A stretch of 64,000 nt of DNA from Pseudorhizobium banfieldiae (GCF_000967425.1 NZ_FO082820.1:1922001-1986000), one strand, 5' to 3'; shown: positions 25,656 to 34,435, numbered from the stretch's first letter. Translations and numbers: made by a program. The notes: generated from the sequence alone by a model not told the origin.

Positions 25656-27739
25656 CAGAAACGGTAGCGTAGGCTGCCGTAGACGGTTCGTCCCTCGTCC
25701 CAGTAGCAATTGCCCGAGGTGCAGATCGCCTCCTGCCGGTCGAACAGGTTCTTTGCGTTCACCTGCAGCGAGAGGCCCTGCAGATCCGGATTGCGATAGC
25801 CGAAGTCGTAGGAGACGGCCGCGTCGACGAGCGTGCGCGAGCCGCTCTTGAACGTGTTGGCATCATCGCCATAACTGTCGCCAACATATCGCACCCCTGC
25901 CCCGAGCCCCAGGCCAGCCAGCGGGCCATCCTCGAAGAGGTAATGTCCCCACAGCGATGCGACATGGTTCGGAGCGCCCGAGAGCTCGTTGCCCACTGTG
26001 CCCGGCAGGCCTTCCTCGATCGTCATGCGCATGTAGGTATAGGATGCAATGAGGCTGAAACCGTTGTCGAAGGACGCGTTTGCCTCCAGTTCCACTCCGC
26101 GGGAGTGCAGGTCGAGCTGTCGCTGCACCTGGTTGCCCGATGTGTCATAGGTACCGTCGAAAACGACTCCGTCGGTCTGGTCGATATCGAAATAGGCGGC
26201 ACCGAGTATCACGTTCGTGTCGGGGATTTCGTACTTGACGCCGACCTCGATCTGATCGGCGGTGGTGGGTTCCGCGACCGTCCGGGTCCCGCTTGCGTCA
26301 TAGACGAAACCAAGGTTGGGCGAGAACGACGTCGAGTAGCTGGCGTAAGGCACCAGACCCCAATCGAACTGGTAGGAGAGGCCGGCTCTCCAGGAGAAGG
26401 CGCGATCGGTGGTGTCAATAGCGGTTCCAGCAGATGTCACGCTGTCGGAGGCCGCCCAATCCTGCCGTCCGGTGAGGAAGAGCGTCCAGCGGTCCAACTC
26501 GATCTGGTCGTGCAGGTAGATGCCATACTGGTCCATCTCCTGCTCGCCCGACGACGCGAAGGCTTGCAGGGCAACATCGGCGGGCGATGTGGTGGAACGT
26601 CGTGACTTGGCCGCGTAGTCCCACCAGTTGTAGTTGAAGCCGAGGATTGCCGTGTGCGACAGCGGACCGGTATCGAATTCGAACTGGGCGATGTTGTCGA
26701 CCGAGAAGGCAGAGACCTTTTCCTTGTACTGCGACCAGGAGGTTCCGAGGTAGCTGTACTTCAGGTCCGCATCAACCTCGTGGTAGCGAAGGTTCTGGCG
26801 CAGGGTCACGACGTCGTTCAGCCGATGCTCGAATTCATATCCGATCCGGCCCTGCGTTGTGGTGAAGTCGTTCCAGTCCGGATCTCCGGAATAGATGTCC
26901 GAGATCTGGCCCAATGAAGGATTGACGTAGTACGCCGTCGCCCCCACGACGGACCGCGAGTACTCGCCCAGAAGCGTGAACTTCGTGTCTTCATCCGGCT
27001 TCCAGGTGAAGGCGGGGGCGAGATAGAAGGTGTCGTCCGGATAGCCGTCGATATGGGTGTCGCTCTTCCGTCCCACCGTCGTGAACCGGTAGAGCAGGCT
27101 TCCCTCATCATCCACCGGACCCGACAGATCAACGGCAGCCTGATAGCGGCTGTCCTGGCCCAGCAGCAGCTCAACCTCGCGGAATTCTTCGTCCTTAGGC
27201 CGCTTCGTCACCATGTTGACGATGCCGCCTGGACCGCTGACCCCATAGAGCGACGACGCCGGCCCCTTCAGAATAGTCACGCCCTCAAGGCCATAGGGTT
27301 CGGTGCGGAACCATGCAGAGGGGCCGTTGAACTGCTTCAGCCCATCACGGAAGGTCCCGGTATAGTAGGCGGGGAAGCCTCTCAGGTAGAAGGCATCATA
27401 GCGGCTGTCGTAGCCGAAATTGGTCGGGTTTGCGCCAGCGGTGTAGGACAACGCCTCATTCAGTGTCCGCGGCTTCTGGTCCTCGATCTGGTCCTGGGTC
27501 ACGACCGAAACCGACTGCGGTATCCGGACGAGTGGCGTGTCCGTCTTCGTCCCGATCCGGTCGCTTTTGGCGACATAGCCATCCTGGACCAGGATGTCGT
27601 CGCTTTCCGCTTCGAGAACGATGGTTTCGAGTTCGGTGCCTCCGGCACTATCCTGTGCAATCGCACCCGTCGAAAGGCAAAGCGAGACCCCCGCCAGAAG
27701 CATGAGCCTCCGGCGCCAGAACATTGATCTGAAACGCAT
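25655..27739 (-). CDS. TonB-dependent siderophore receptor
   Basis: 694-residue outer-membrane beta-barrel receptor. A signal peptide (to about residue 28) is followed by the plug domain (about 65-175) with IPQSVSVVTQDQIEDQ and LKGPASSLYGVSGPGGIVNMVTKRP, then the 22-strand barrel ending in a C-terminal phenylalanine. No N-terminal signalling extension is present, so it lacks an FecA-type sigma-factor relay. The pattern is that of FhuA/FoxA/FpvA-type ferrisiderophore receptors. The downstream permease overlaps by the ATGA junction. An iron-responsive motif candidate lies just upstream of the start. Confidence 0.92.
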   Translation of the reverse strand: MRFRSMFWRRRLMLLAGVSLCLSTGAIAQDSAGGTELETIVLEAESDDILVQDGYVAKSDRIGTKTDTPLVRIPQSVSVVTQDQIEDQKPRTLNEALSYTAGANPTNFGYDSRYDAFYLRGFPAYYTGTFRDGLKQFNGPSAWFRTEPYGLEGVTILKGPASSLYGVSGPGGIVNMVTKRPKDEEFREVELLLGQDSRYQAAVDLSGPVDDEGSLLYRFTTVGRKSDTHIDGYPDDTFYLAPAFTWKPDEDTKFTLLGEYSRSVVGATAYYVNPSLGQISDIYSGDPDWNDFTTTQGRIGYEFEHRLNDVVTLRQNLRYHEVDADLKYSYLGTSWSQYKEKVSAFSVDNIAQFEFDTGPLSHTAILGFNYNWWDYAAKSRRSTTSPADVALQAFASSGEQEMDQYGIYLHDQIELDRWTLFLTGRQDWAASDSVTSAGTAIDTTDRAFSWRAGLSYQFDWGLVPYASYSTSFSPNLGFVYDASGTRTVAEPTTADQIEVGVKYEIPDTNVILGAAYFDIDQTDGVVFDGTYDTSGNQVQRQLDLHSRGVELEANASFDNGFSLIASYTYMRMTIEEGLPGTVGNELSGAPNHVASLWGHYLFEDGPLAGLGLGAGVRYVGDSYGDDANTFKSGSRTLVDAAVSYDFGYRNPDLQGLSLQVNAKNLFDRQEAICTSGNCYWDEGRTVYGSLRYRF

Positions 27740-27752
27740 TCTTAATCCCCTG

Positions 27753-27767
27753 TGATCGAGGCGATCA
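27753..27767 (-). promoter_or_regulatory. Candidate iron-responsive (RirA-type IRO) motif upstream of the siderophore receptor
   Basis: TGATCGAGGCGATCA fits the TGA-N9-TCA pattern described for the rhizobial iron regulator RirA, with extra dyad symmetry (TGATC/GATCA). It ends 14 bp from the start codon. The motif is short, so chance occurrence is possible. A CTTGAC hexamer further upstream, around 27789-27794, could be the -35 element. Confidence 0.45.
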
Positions 27768-27950
27768 GATCACAAAGATGATTAAGAGAGTCAAGTATCG
27801 TCGCGAAGCTCGTGCGCAAGCTGCACCACCTGTTGCAGAACAGACACAATCAGCTGCCACAGATTCTTCGGGAGATATACGTGATGGCCATATGGCTCGT
27901 GCGCCACCGTCCGCTACGCCTTCAAACGCCAGTTGGATTGGTGCACAAGA

Positions 27951-29250
27951 TGTCCGACCTGGGAGATAGGTGACATTTCGTACCGGAGACATGGGTAACA
28001 CTTTTCGACTTTGTCGGGAGGTGTCGATGCCGTGGAGAGAGACTTCGGTCATGGAGGAACGTCTACGATTTGTCGCCCGGCTGCTTGAGGGCGAAGGCAT
28101 GAGCGAGGTGTGCCGAGCGTTCGGCATCTCGCGCAAGACCGGCTACAAGATCTTCAACCGCTACAAGGATGATGGCCTAGAAGCGCTGACCGATCGATCC
28201 CGACGGCCGGTGCGCTATGCCAACCAGTTGCCGGATCCGGTTGAGGCGATGATTGTTCGCCTCAGACAAGAGAAGCCTTACTGGGGTGCCAGGAAGATCA
28301 GGGAACTGCTCGTCAAACGGCTGGCCGGCGATGTGCGCATTTCGGCAAAGAGCACCGTACACGCCGTACTCGATCGTCACGGCCTTGTGAGCCAGGCCCG
28401 CAAGAGGAACCGGGCGAACAAGGCCGTCGGCACGCAGCTATCGGCGGCACCTGGTCCCAACGATCTCTGGTGCGCCGACTTCAAGGGCGAGTTCAAGCTG
28501 GGCAACGGCAATACTGTTACCCCCTGACGATCACCGACCAGCTCTCGCGCTATCTTCTGTGTTGCGAGGCCTTCGAATCGACGCGCGAACAGGGTGTCTT
28601 CGAGGCCTTTCGGCGGGTTTTTGCCGAGCGGGGCCTACCGGCCGCGATCCGCTCCGACAACGGCCTGCCCTTCGCCAGTCCCAACGGGCTCTACAATCTG
28701 TCAAAGCTCTCGGTCTGGTGGCTCAGGCTCGGCATCGCCCTCGAGCGCATCCGTCCCGGCCACCCGCAGGAGAACGGCCGCCACGAGCGCATGCACCTGA
28801 CGCTCAAGAAGGAAGCGACGAGGCCGCCGGGCCGCAATATCCTGCAGCAGCAGATGCGTTTCGACGGTTTCGTCAGCGAATTCAATGAAGAACGGCCGCA
28901 TGAGGCGCTGTCTATGAAGGTACCGGCAGAGCTCTACACCACATCGCCCAGACTCTATCAGGGCCTGCCGGACATCGACTATCCCTTCCACGATCGCGAC
29001 GCCATCGTCACCAACTGCGGGCGGCTTTGCATCCATCGCAAGAAGATCAATATCTCGACGGTGCTGGCCGGACAGAGGCTCGGGCTCAAGGAAGTCGACG
29101 ACGGCATTTGGCTCGTCAGCTTCATGCACTATGATCTCGGATATATCGACCTGGAGCAGAGAACATTGCAAACCATCGACAACCCGTTCGGCACGAGGTT
29201 GTCACCCATGTCTTAGGGACAAACCGTTACCTATGTCTCCGGGTCGGACA
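27951..29250 (+). mobile_element. IS481-family insertion sequence (inactive copy)
   Basis: 1300-bp element bounded by inverted ends that both begin TGTCCGACC. The left end continues TGGGAGATAGGTGAC and the right end, read inward, CGGAGACATAGGTAAC. The single transposase frame is broken by a one-base deletion. Flanking bases give only a 3-bp AGA duplication (27948-27950 and 29251-29253). The right end is 10 bp from the 3' end of tRNA-Arg, but the tRNA itself is intact. Confidence 0.88.
28027..29216 (+). pseudogene. IS481-family transposase, frameshifted
   Basis: Transposase with an N-terminal helix-turn-helix (VCRAFGISRKTGYKIFNRY) and an RNase H-like integrase core. The DDE residues are visible as Asp in DLWCADFKGEF, Asp in IRSDNGLPFAS and Glu in [11 protein letters not shown]. 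The frame that opens at ATG 28027 stops at 28527, while the remainder continues one frame over to the TAG at 29216. Comparing the join (about 28505-28512, GGCAACGGCAATAC) with the expected reading GNGxYCYPL shows that one C is missing. With that base restored the protein would have about 396 residues, normal for the family. It could also be a sequencing error. Confidence 0.85.
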
Positions 29251-29260
29251 AGAACAGAAA

Positions 29261-29337
29261 TGGCGACCCCTGCAGGACTCGAACCTGCGACCTACTGCTT
29301 AGAAGGCAGTTGCTCTATCCAGTTGAGCTAAGGGGCC
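29261..29337 (-). tRNA. tRNA-Arg (anticodon TCT)
   Basis: 77-nt cloverleaf on the minus strand: acceptor GGCCCCT pairs with AGGGGTC (one G-U), discriminator G and encoded CCA. The anticodon stem ACTGC/GCAGT encloses CTTCTAA, giving anticodon TCT, and the T loop GTTCGAGTC is standard. It is transcribed toward the IS481 element, whose end lies 10 bp beyond the CCA. Confidence 0.97.
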
Positions 29338-29357
29338 GGCTGCGCCGGCGGACGAAC

Positions 29358-29663
29358 TCAGTGCGTCCAGGGCTGGATGCGGTTATAGCGAAAATTGTCC
29401 GTGTAGGAGACGACCTGACGTGCGACTTCCTTCGGTGGGATGACGCGGTACTGGATGCCTTCGCGCTGCGCATAGGCTTCCGCCTGCTCCTGGCTCTCGA
29501 AGGTCAACCGGACCTGCTGGCGCATGTCGGACGATGACGTGTAGCCGAGAATCGGGTCGATGCGACGCGGCGCCTCCTGGTCGAACTCCAGAATCCACAG
29601 ATGGGTCTTGGCCTTGCCCGACTGCATGGCTGTTTTCGCAGGACGATAGATCTTGGCGGACAT
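29358..29663 (-). CDS. NADH dehydrogenase accessory subunit, NDUFS4-like (ETC complex I subunit family)
   Basis: 101-residue protein of the ETC_C1 / NDUFS4 (18 kDa, AQDQ) family. Recognisable parts are AKIYRPAKTAMQSGKAKTHLWILEF at the N-terminus, the PRRIDPILGYTSSSD segment, and the C-terminal NFRYNRI. In alphaproteobacteria this supernumerary subunit is bound to the peripheral arm of complex I and is encoded away from the nuo operon, as here. It sits between two tRNA genes transcribed in the same direction. Confidence 0.88.
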   Translation of the reverse strand: MSAKIYRPAKTAMQSGKAKTHLWILEFDQEAPRRIDPILGYTSSSDMRQQVRLTFESQEQAEAYAQREGIQYRVIPPKEVARQVVSYTDNFRYNRIQPWTH

Positions 29664-29710
29664 TCCGACGACGCTCCCTGAATGCCGGACTGCTGGGCTC
29701 GTCCGGCACG

Positions 29711-29787
<77 letters not shown>

Positions 29788-29872
29788 TTTCCACGTTGCC
29801 CAGCGGATTACACGCTTCGATGCCGGGCCGCAACTGCAAAATCCAACGGAAAAGTCTTGGCGGTGTTTCCGG

Positions 29873-30349
29873 TCAGTGTCGGCTGTCGATCCTCTTGCTC
29901 ATAACCCTGTCGCCTACCTCGATTCCGAGTGCGGCAGAGCGCCCTCCGTTCAACTCGAGGACGAAATGCACCGGCCCGCGCGAATCTATGATCGCTTCAG
30001 AAAGCGGAACGGCCTTGCGCTGAATATGGGAGATGGTCCCGTCCTGCTGTATGAACAACATGTCGAGCGCCAGCGGCGTGTTGCGCATCCACATGGAGAC
30101 CGGCCGGGTCTCGCCGAAATCGAACAGCATGCCGTGATCCTTCGGCATGCTTTCCCGGTGCATCAGGCCTTGCGAGCGCTGTTCCGCGGTCAGCGCCAGT
30201 TCCACCGTGAAATTGTGCACTTTGCCGGACTTCGTCTGGATCAGCAGGTCTTCCTGTTCGAAGCTCGTCTGCGCCAGCGTCGGGCCGATGAAAAGCAAAA
30301 GAAGCGCCGCAACGACGCTTCCGATAAATCGGAGCCCCCCCCTGCCCAT
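29873..30349 (-). CDS. DUF192 family exported protein
   Basis: 158-residue secreted or periplasmic protein. A signal peptide covers about residues 1-26 (cleavage after TLA), followed by one DUF192 domain with the conserved segments LTAEQRSQGLMHRESMP, MWMRNTPLALDMLFI and VLELNGG. Function is unknown for this beta-rich family. The start codon overlaps the stop of the upstream cold-shock gene (ATGA), so the two are co-translated. Confidence 0.88.
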   Translation of the reverse strand: MGRGGLRFIGSVVAALLLLFIGPTLAQTSFEQEDLLIQTKSGKVHNFTVELALTAEQRSQGLMHRESMPKDHGMLFDFGETRPVSMWMRNTPLALDMLFIQQDGTISHIQRKAVPLSEAIIDSRGPVHFVLELNGGRSAALGIEVGDRVMSKRIDSRH

Positions 30350-30927
30350 CAGTGCGCCCGGCCGATTGGATTGGGATTGTCGGGATGGATCTCGGCCGCC
30401 ATCAACCCCTTGTCGCCCGGTCCGTAGCGGACGAGGACCACCTGGCCTGGGCGCAACTCAGTCAACCCGAATCGACGGAGCGTCTCCATATGAACGAAGA
30501 TGTCCTCCGTCCCCTCACCGCGCGTCAGGAAGCCGAACCCCTTGGTGCGGTTGAACCACTTGACGAGCGCCCGTTCCAGTCCGCTGGTCGCCGTCACCTG
30601 CACATGGGTGCGCACCGGCGGCATCTGGTGCGGATGCACGGCCGTCGACTGGTCCATGGAAAGGATGCGAAACGCCTGGTAGCCGCGTTCGCGCTTGTGG
30701 ATGAGCGCGACGATGCGCGTCCCTTCAAGGATCGTCTGGTACCCGTCGCGGCGCAGGCAGGTAACATGCAGCAGCACGTCCTGCATGCCATTGTCGGGCA
30801 CGATGAAGCCGAACCCCTTTGCCACGTCGAACCACTTCACGACACCGGTGATCTCGATCAGGTCGACAGCCTCGCCGGCGAGGTCCTCGATCCCGGCCAT
30901 GTCCTTCGCTGACATTCGGTCTGCCAT
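30349..30927 (-). CDS. Double cold-shock domain protein
   Basis: 192-residue protein with two cold-shock domains (about residues 25-92 and 117-182). RNA-binding motifs are visible in both: KGFGFIVPD with [10 protein letters not shown] in the first, KGFGFLTRG with [10 protein letters not shown] in the second. Tandem CSD proteins of this length are typical of alphaproteobacteria and differ from the 70-residue CspA type; they bind single-stranded nucleic acid. The start could also be the ATG four codons in. It overlaps the DUF192 gene by one base. Confidence 0.92.
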   Translation of the reverse strand: MADRMSAKDMAGIEDLAGEAVDLIEITGVVKWFDVAKGFGFIVPDNGMQDVLLHVTCLRRDGYQTILEGTRIVALIHKRERGYQAFRILSMDQSTAVHPHQMPPVRTHVQVTATSGLERALVKWFNRTKGFGFLTRGEGTEDIFVHMETLRRFGLTELRPGQVVLVRYGPGDKGLMAAEIHPDNPNPIGRAH

Positions 30928-31113
30928 CTGTGTCGGCCCCTCGATTACGCGCTACAGCCCCGGTAGACTGATTCTGGAGGTGAGATTAACATCCCGTTAA
31001 CCCTTCAGCGCAAGTCCCCGTCTAGGAATTATCCACCCCGTTCCTATCTCTGCAGGCTTGTCCGTAGCTGACGGACGGGAGCATAAGAACCGGCATAGAG
31101 AAAGCGGAGAACA

Positions 31114-31560
31114 ATGCCCATGCGCTACCTTCACACCATGGTCCGGATCAGGGACCTCGATGCCTCGATGCGATTCTACACCGATCTGCTGGGACTCCAG
31201 GAGGTACGACGTATTGAGAACGAGAAAGGCCGCTTTACGCTCATCTTCCTGGCGGCGCCTGAAGACGCCGAGGCGGCACATGCTCGCAAGGCCCCCTGCC
31301 TGGAACTCACCTATAACTGGGACGCGGAGGACTATGCGGGAGGCCGCAATTTCGGCCACCTCGCCTACGAGGTGGACGACATCTATGCATTCTGCCGCAA
31401 GATGATGGAGAACGGCGTCACCATCAATCGCCCGCCCCGCGACGGCTACATGGCCTTCATCCGTTCGCCGGACGGCATCTCGATCGAAATCCTCCAGAAG
31501 GGCGAGGCGCTGCCGGCGACGGAGCCATGGGCGTCGATGGAGAATACCGGCTCCTGGTAG
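31114..31560 (+). CDS. gloA: Lactoylglutathione lyase (glyoxalase I)
   Basis: 148-residue metalloenzyme of the VOC fold that isomerises the hemithioacetal of methylglyoxal and glutathione. Typical motifs are HTMVRIRDLDASMRFYTDLLG, LELTYNWD, and FGHLAYEVDDIY. The metal ligands are expected at His7, Glu66 (in LELTYN), the His of FGHLAY and the Glu of SIEILQ. A GGAG ribosome site lies before the ATG. Confidence 0.93.
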   Translation: MPMRYLHTMVRIRDLDASMRFYTDLLGLQEVRRIENEKGRFTLIFLAAPEDAEAAHARKAPCLELTYNWDAEDYAGGRNFGHLAYEVDDIYAFCRKMMENGVTINRPPRDGYMAFIRSPDGISIEILQKGEALPATEPWASMENTGSW

Positions 31561-31637
31561 TTTGATCGTGAGCCTTGCTCCCGGCGCCGGAACGGGGGCA
31601 AGCTCTAACGACTGATTCGAACGAAGGGGCAAACGGC

Positions 31638-32144
31638 ATGATGCCTGGAAGTTCCGCTAGGCGGCAAAGTCGCCTGCGGCTGCTCATCGCAGCAGGTGCT
31701 GCGGCCATCGCCCTCTCCGGCTGCACGACCTCCGGCAAGTCCGGATCGGCTGACGAGTCGGCAATAAAGGAAACCGCCTCATCGAAGGGTCGGGCAGCCG
31801 ACGCGGGCGAGACAGCCTCCAGCAGCTACACCGACCCCGCAGTGGTGTCCGCATCCTCCGCGGCTTACGACCGGGATGGTGTAGTGGCCGATGGGGTTCC
31901 GGCGGCACCCGATTCCTTTGCGGGAGATGCAATGGCGGCAGGCGTCGTCATTCAACCCACCGGCATCCGCGCTGGCAGCGCCAGCATCTTCTCCGGCAAC
32001 GCCGCGCCCGCGACAGACGCCCCGGCACCTGCAATGACCGGCCGCGGCATCAACGCCCGCACCGGCAGCGTCTTCAGCGCGCCGGCGCAGTACCCGAGCG
32101 AAAGCTGCGGGACGGATATTGACGGGAACCCGCTAAGCTGCTGA
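31638..32144 (+). CDS. Small lipoprotein, Ala/Ser/Gly-rich
   Basis: 168-residue predicted lipoprotein. A basic N-terminus (SARRQSRLRL) and a hydrophobic stretch lead to the lipobox LSGC around residue 33. The mature part is low-complexity, rich in Ala, Ser, Asp and Gly, and ends in a small block with two cysteines (ESCGTDIDGNPLSC). I do not recognise the family. A GAAGGGG stretch precedes the tandem ATG codons. Confidence 0.72.
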   Translation: MMPGSSARRQSRLRLLIAAGAAAIALSGCTTSGKSGSADESAIKETASSKGRAADAGETASSSYTDPAVVSASSAAYDRDGVVADGVPAAPDSFAGDAMAAGVVIQPTGIRAGSASIFSGNAAPATDAPAPAMTGRGINARTGSVFSAPAQYPSESCGTDIDGNPLSC

Positions 32145-32219
32145 TGGAACTAGACTATCCCCCAGCCAAATCCGGTTTCCCGCCCTTCGGTATTTTTTTG
32201 CAGGCAAGCAAAATTCGCG

Positions 32220-32248
32220 CTTGCGGGATGAAAATCACCCCTCTATAA
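32220..32248 (+). promoter_or_regulatory. Promoter of the first tRNA-Glu gene
   Basis: CTTGCG (32220-32225), a 17-bp spacer and CTATAA (32243-32248), 15 bp before the mature tRNA. This fits the alphaproteobacterial housekeeping consensus CTTGAC-N17-CTATAT and is matched exactly in hexamers and spacing at the second copy. Confidence 0.75.
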
Positions 32249-32263
32249 GGTCGCTCACCGCAC

Positions 32264-32338
32264 GCGCCCTTCGTCTATCGGTTAGGACGCCAGATTTTCA
32301 TTCTGGAAAGAGGGGTTCGACTCCCCTAGGGCGTGCCA
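32264..32338 (+). tRNA. tRNA-Glu (anticodon TTC), copy 1
   Basis: 75-nt cloverleaf. Acceptor GCGCCCT pairs with AGGGCGT, discriminator G, encoded CCA. The anticodon stem CCAGA/TCTGG encloses TTTTCAT, giving TTC. Identical in sequence to the copy 241 bp downstream. Confidence 0.97.
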
Positions 32339-32457
32339 CTCTCTTCGATCATTCTCTCTCAGCAAGCCGAACAAGACGCGCTTTGAATCCTGGCGGCGGC
32401 GTGCAGCATCTGGCCATGGAATTTTTGCTGTTTTTCCTGCGAAATCCAAAATTCAAG

Positions 32458-32486
32458 CTTGCGGCCAAAAGGGGCGCTGACTATAA
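32458..32486 (+). promoter_or_regulatory. Promoter of the second tRNA-Glu gene
   Basis: CTTGCG (32458-32463), 17-bp spacer and CTATAA (32481-32486), the same hexamers and spacing as upstream of copy 1, although the spacer sequence differs. Confidence 0.75.
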
Positions 32487-32504
32487 GGGCGCCACACCGC
32501 GCAC

Positions 32505-32579
32505 GCGCCCTTCGTCTATCGGTTAGGACGCCAGATTTTCATTCTGGAAAGAGGGGTTCGACTCCCCTAGGGCGTGCCA
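32505..32579 (+). tRNA. tRNA-Glu (anticodon TTC), copy 2
   Basis: 75 nt, base-for-base the same as copy 1, with its own promoter. It ends 20 bp before the convergent recJ gene. Confidence 0.97.
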
Positions 32580-32599
32580 CTCTTCCCTTAAGTGCCGGA

Positions 32600-34435
32600 T
32601 CAGCTCGCCGGCGCAGCATCCAGAATTCGCAGCTGAATTCGCCGGTTGCCTTGCCAGTGATCGCCACTCAGGCAGCCCGCAACGTGGATCTGGCTGCCGC
32701 GGGAATTGAGGAGAAGCCGTCCCAGCGGTGTGTCGGCAGATCGGAACGCTATTCCGTCCAGTCGCGACCCGTCAACCGCCTCAAGTTGGACCTTCACATG
32801 GGCGGTCCCCACCAGCCGCGCATCCCTCACCCGATGAGACGGTATCGCAAACACCGGCTGGGGGTGCCCCGAACCGTAAGGGCCCGCCTTTTCGAGCTGG
32901 TCCAGCATGTCAAGCGTCGCTCCCGATGCCGAGAGCGCTCCATCGATCTTCAACACGTGATTGGCGACGAGCGAAGCGACGGTATCGGCAGCCTTCTCCT
33001 CAAAGAAGGCACGCAGCCGCCCGAGGTTGTGGCGCTCGACGGTCAGTCCTGCCGCCATGGCATGACCGCCGCCCTTTACCAGCAGCCCCTCGTCGACCGC
33101 GGCACGCACCATGCGTCCCATGTCAAAGCCGTTGATGGAGCGTCCCGAACCCGTCCCCTTCCCAGACGGATCGAAAGCGACCGCGAAGGCAGGTCTGCGG
33201 AATTTCTCCTTCAGGCGCGCCGCCAGCAGCCCGACAATGCCCGGATGCCAGTTGTCCCGAGCAGTCACCAGCACAGTCGCCGACTCGCCGTCTCCATACT
33301 CCGCCATAACCTCCGCCTCGGCCTCGGCGAGCATTGCCGCCTCCATGGCCTGCCGTTCGCGGTTGAGCTCATCGAGACGCCCGGCGATTTCCTCGGCTAC
33401 CGCCGTGTCGTCGAGCGTCAGCAGCCGGCTGCCGAGTGCCGCATCGCTGATGCGCCCTCCAGCATTTATACGCGGGCCCACCAGGAAGCCCAGATGATAG
33501 GGTGTGACGGGACCACCAAGTCCTGCCTTGCGCAGGAGAGCGGCGAGTCCGGCATTGTTCATGTGACGAGCCGCCAGCAGGCCTTTGACCACGAAGGCAC
33601 GGTTGAGGCCCCTGAGCGGCACGACATCGCAGACCGTGGCCAAGGCCACCAGGTCCAGCCAGGCCAGCAGGTCAAGCCCTGCCGCTCGAGGATGTCCCTG
33701 CTGGCGGAGCAGCCGTGCCGTCGCCACCAGCACCATGAAGACGACCCCGGCTGCGCACAGGTGCCCCTGACCGGACAGATCGTCCTCGCGGTTTGGGTTG
33801 ACCAGCGCCAGACAGTGGGGAAGTTCATGGCCAAGCTGGTGGTGGTCGATGACCACGACCTCGCAACCCTCCTCCCGTGCGGCATCGAGAGCTTCGTGGC
33901 TGGTCGAGCCGCAATCCACGGTAACAATCAATCCGGCGCCCTTCTGGACGAGCTGGCGGATCGCGGCGGGGTTCGGGCCATAGCCCTCGAAGATACGGTC
34001 GGGAATGTAGATCTCAGCCGTCACACCGAAGTGTGCGAGGAATCGATAGAGCAGGGCCGAAGAGGCAGCACCGTCCACATCATAGTCACCGAAGATGGCG
34101 ACCTTCTCCCCACGCTCGACGGCCAGCGCAATTCGCTTGGCGGCCTGCTCACAATCCGTCAGCGTGTATGGCTCGGGCATCAGCGAGCGGATGGTCGGAT
34201 CGAGGAAGGCCAGAGCCTCGTCCAGCCCGACGCCGCGCCCCGCCAGCACACGCGCCACGAGGTCGGGAAGGCCGTGAACCTGGGCAATGGCAAGCGCGCG
34301 GTTCTGCGCAGCCTGATCAAGCCGCGATACCCATCGCTGCCCGCAGGCGGAGCGCTCGACGCCGAGGAAGGCCCTCGGCACCGGATCGACCGGCGTGTCT
34401 GTGGACGTGATGAGCGGCAGATGCTTGACTGTCAT
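32600..34435 (-). CDS. recJ: Single-stranded-DNA-specific exonuclease RecJ
   Basis: 611-residue 5'-3' exonuclease of the DHH phosphoesterase superfamily, acting in recombination and mismatch repair. Metal-binding motifs are IFGDYDVDGAAS (about 113-124), VTVDCGS and VIDHHQLGHELP, then the DHHA1 domain with GGGHAMAAG near residue 460 and a C-terminal OB fold. Length is normal for the family. It is convergent with the tRNA-Glu pair; its upstream neighbour on the same strand is homoserine dehydrogenase, 436 bp away. Confidence 0.95.
   Translation of the reverse strand: MTVKHLPLITSTDTPVDPVPRAFLGVERSACGQRWVSRLDQAAQNRALAIAQVHGLPDLVARVLAGRGVGLDEALAFLDPTIRSLMPEPYTLTDCEQAAKRIALAVERGEKVAIFGDYDVDGAASSALLYRFLAHFGVTAEIYIPDRIFEGYGPNPAAIRQLVQKGAGLIVTVDCGSTSHEALDAAREEGCEVVVIDHHQLGHELPHCLALVNPNREDDLSGQGHLCAAGVVFMVLVATARLLRQQGHPRAAGLDLLAWLDLVALATVCDVVPLRGLNRAFVVKGLLAARHMNNAGLAALLRKAGLGGPVTPYHLGFLVGPRINAGGRISDAALGSRLLTLDDTAVAEEIAGRLDELNRERQAMEAAMLAEAEAEVMAEYGDGESATVLVTARDNWHPGIVGLLAARLKEKFRRPAFAVAFDPSGKGTGSGRSINGFDMGRMVRAAVDEGLLVKGGGHAMAAGLTVERHNLGRLRAFFEEKAADTVASLVANHVLKIDGALSASGATLDMLDQLEKAGPYGSGHPQPVFAIPSHRVRDARLVGTAHVKVQLEAVDGSRLDGIAFRSADTPLGRLLLNSRGSQIHVAGCLSGDHWQGNRRIQLRILDAAPAS

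Noticed and set aside
27770..27970. Open frame of about 60 codons running from the receptor promoter into the IS left end
   Set aside because: It has no start codon with a ribosome site, matches no family and may be chance; a remnant gene interrupted by the IS cannot be excluded.
29251..29337. IS481 insertion into a tRNA attachment site
   Set aside because: The element ends 10 bp beyond the tRNA-Arg CCA and the tRNA is not duplicated or disrupted; IS481 elements do not integrate by tRNA attachment sites.
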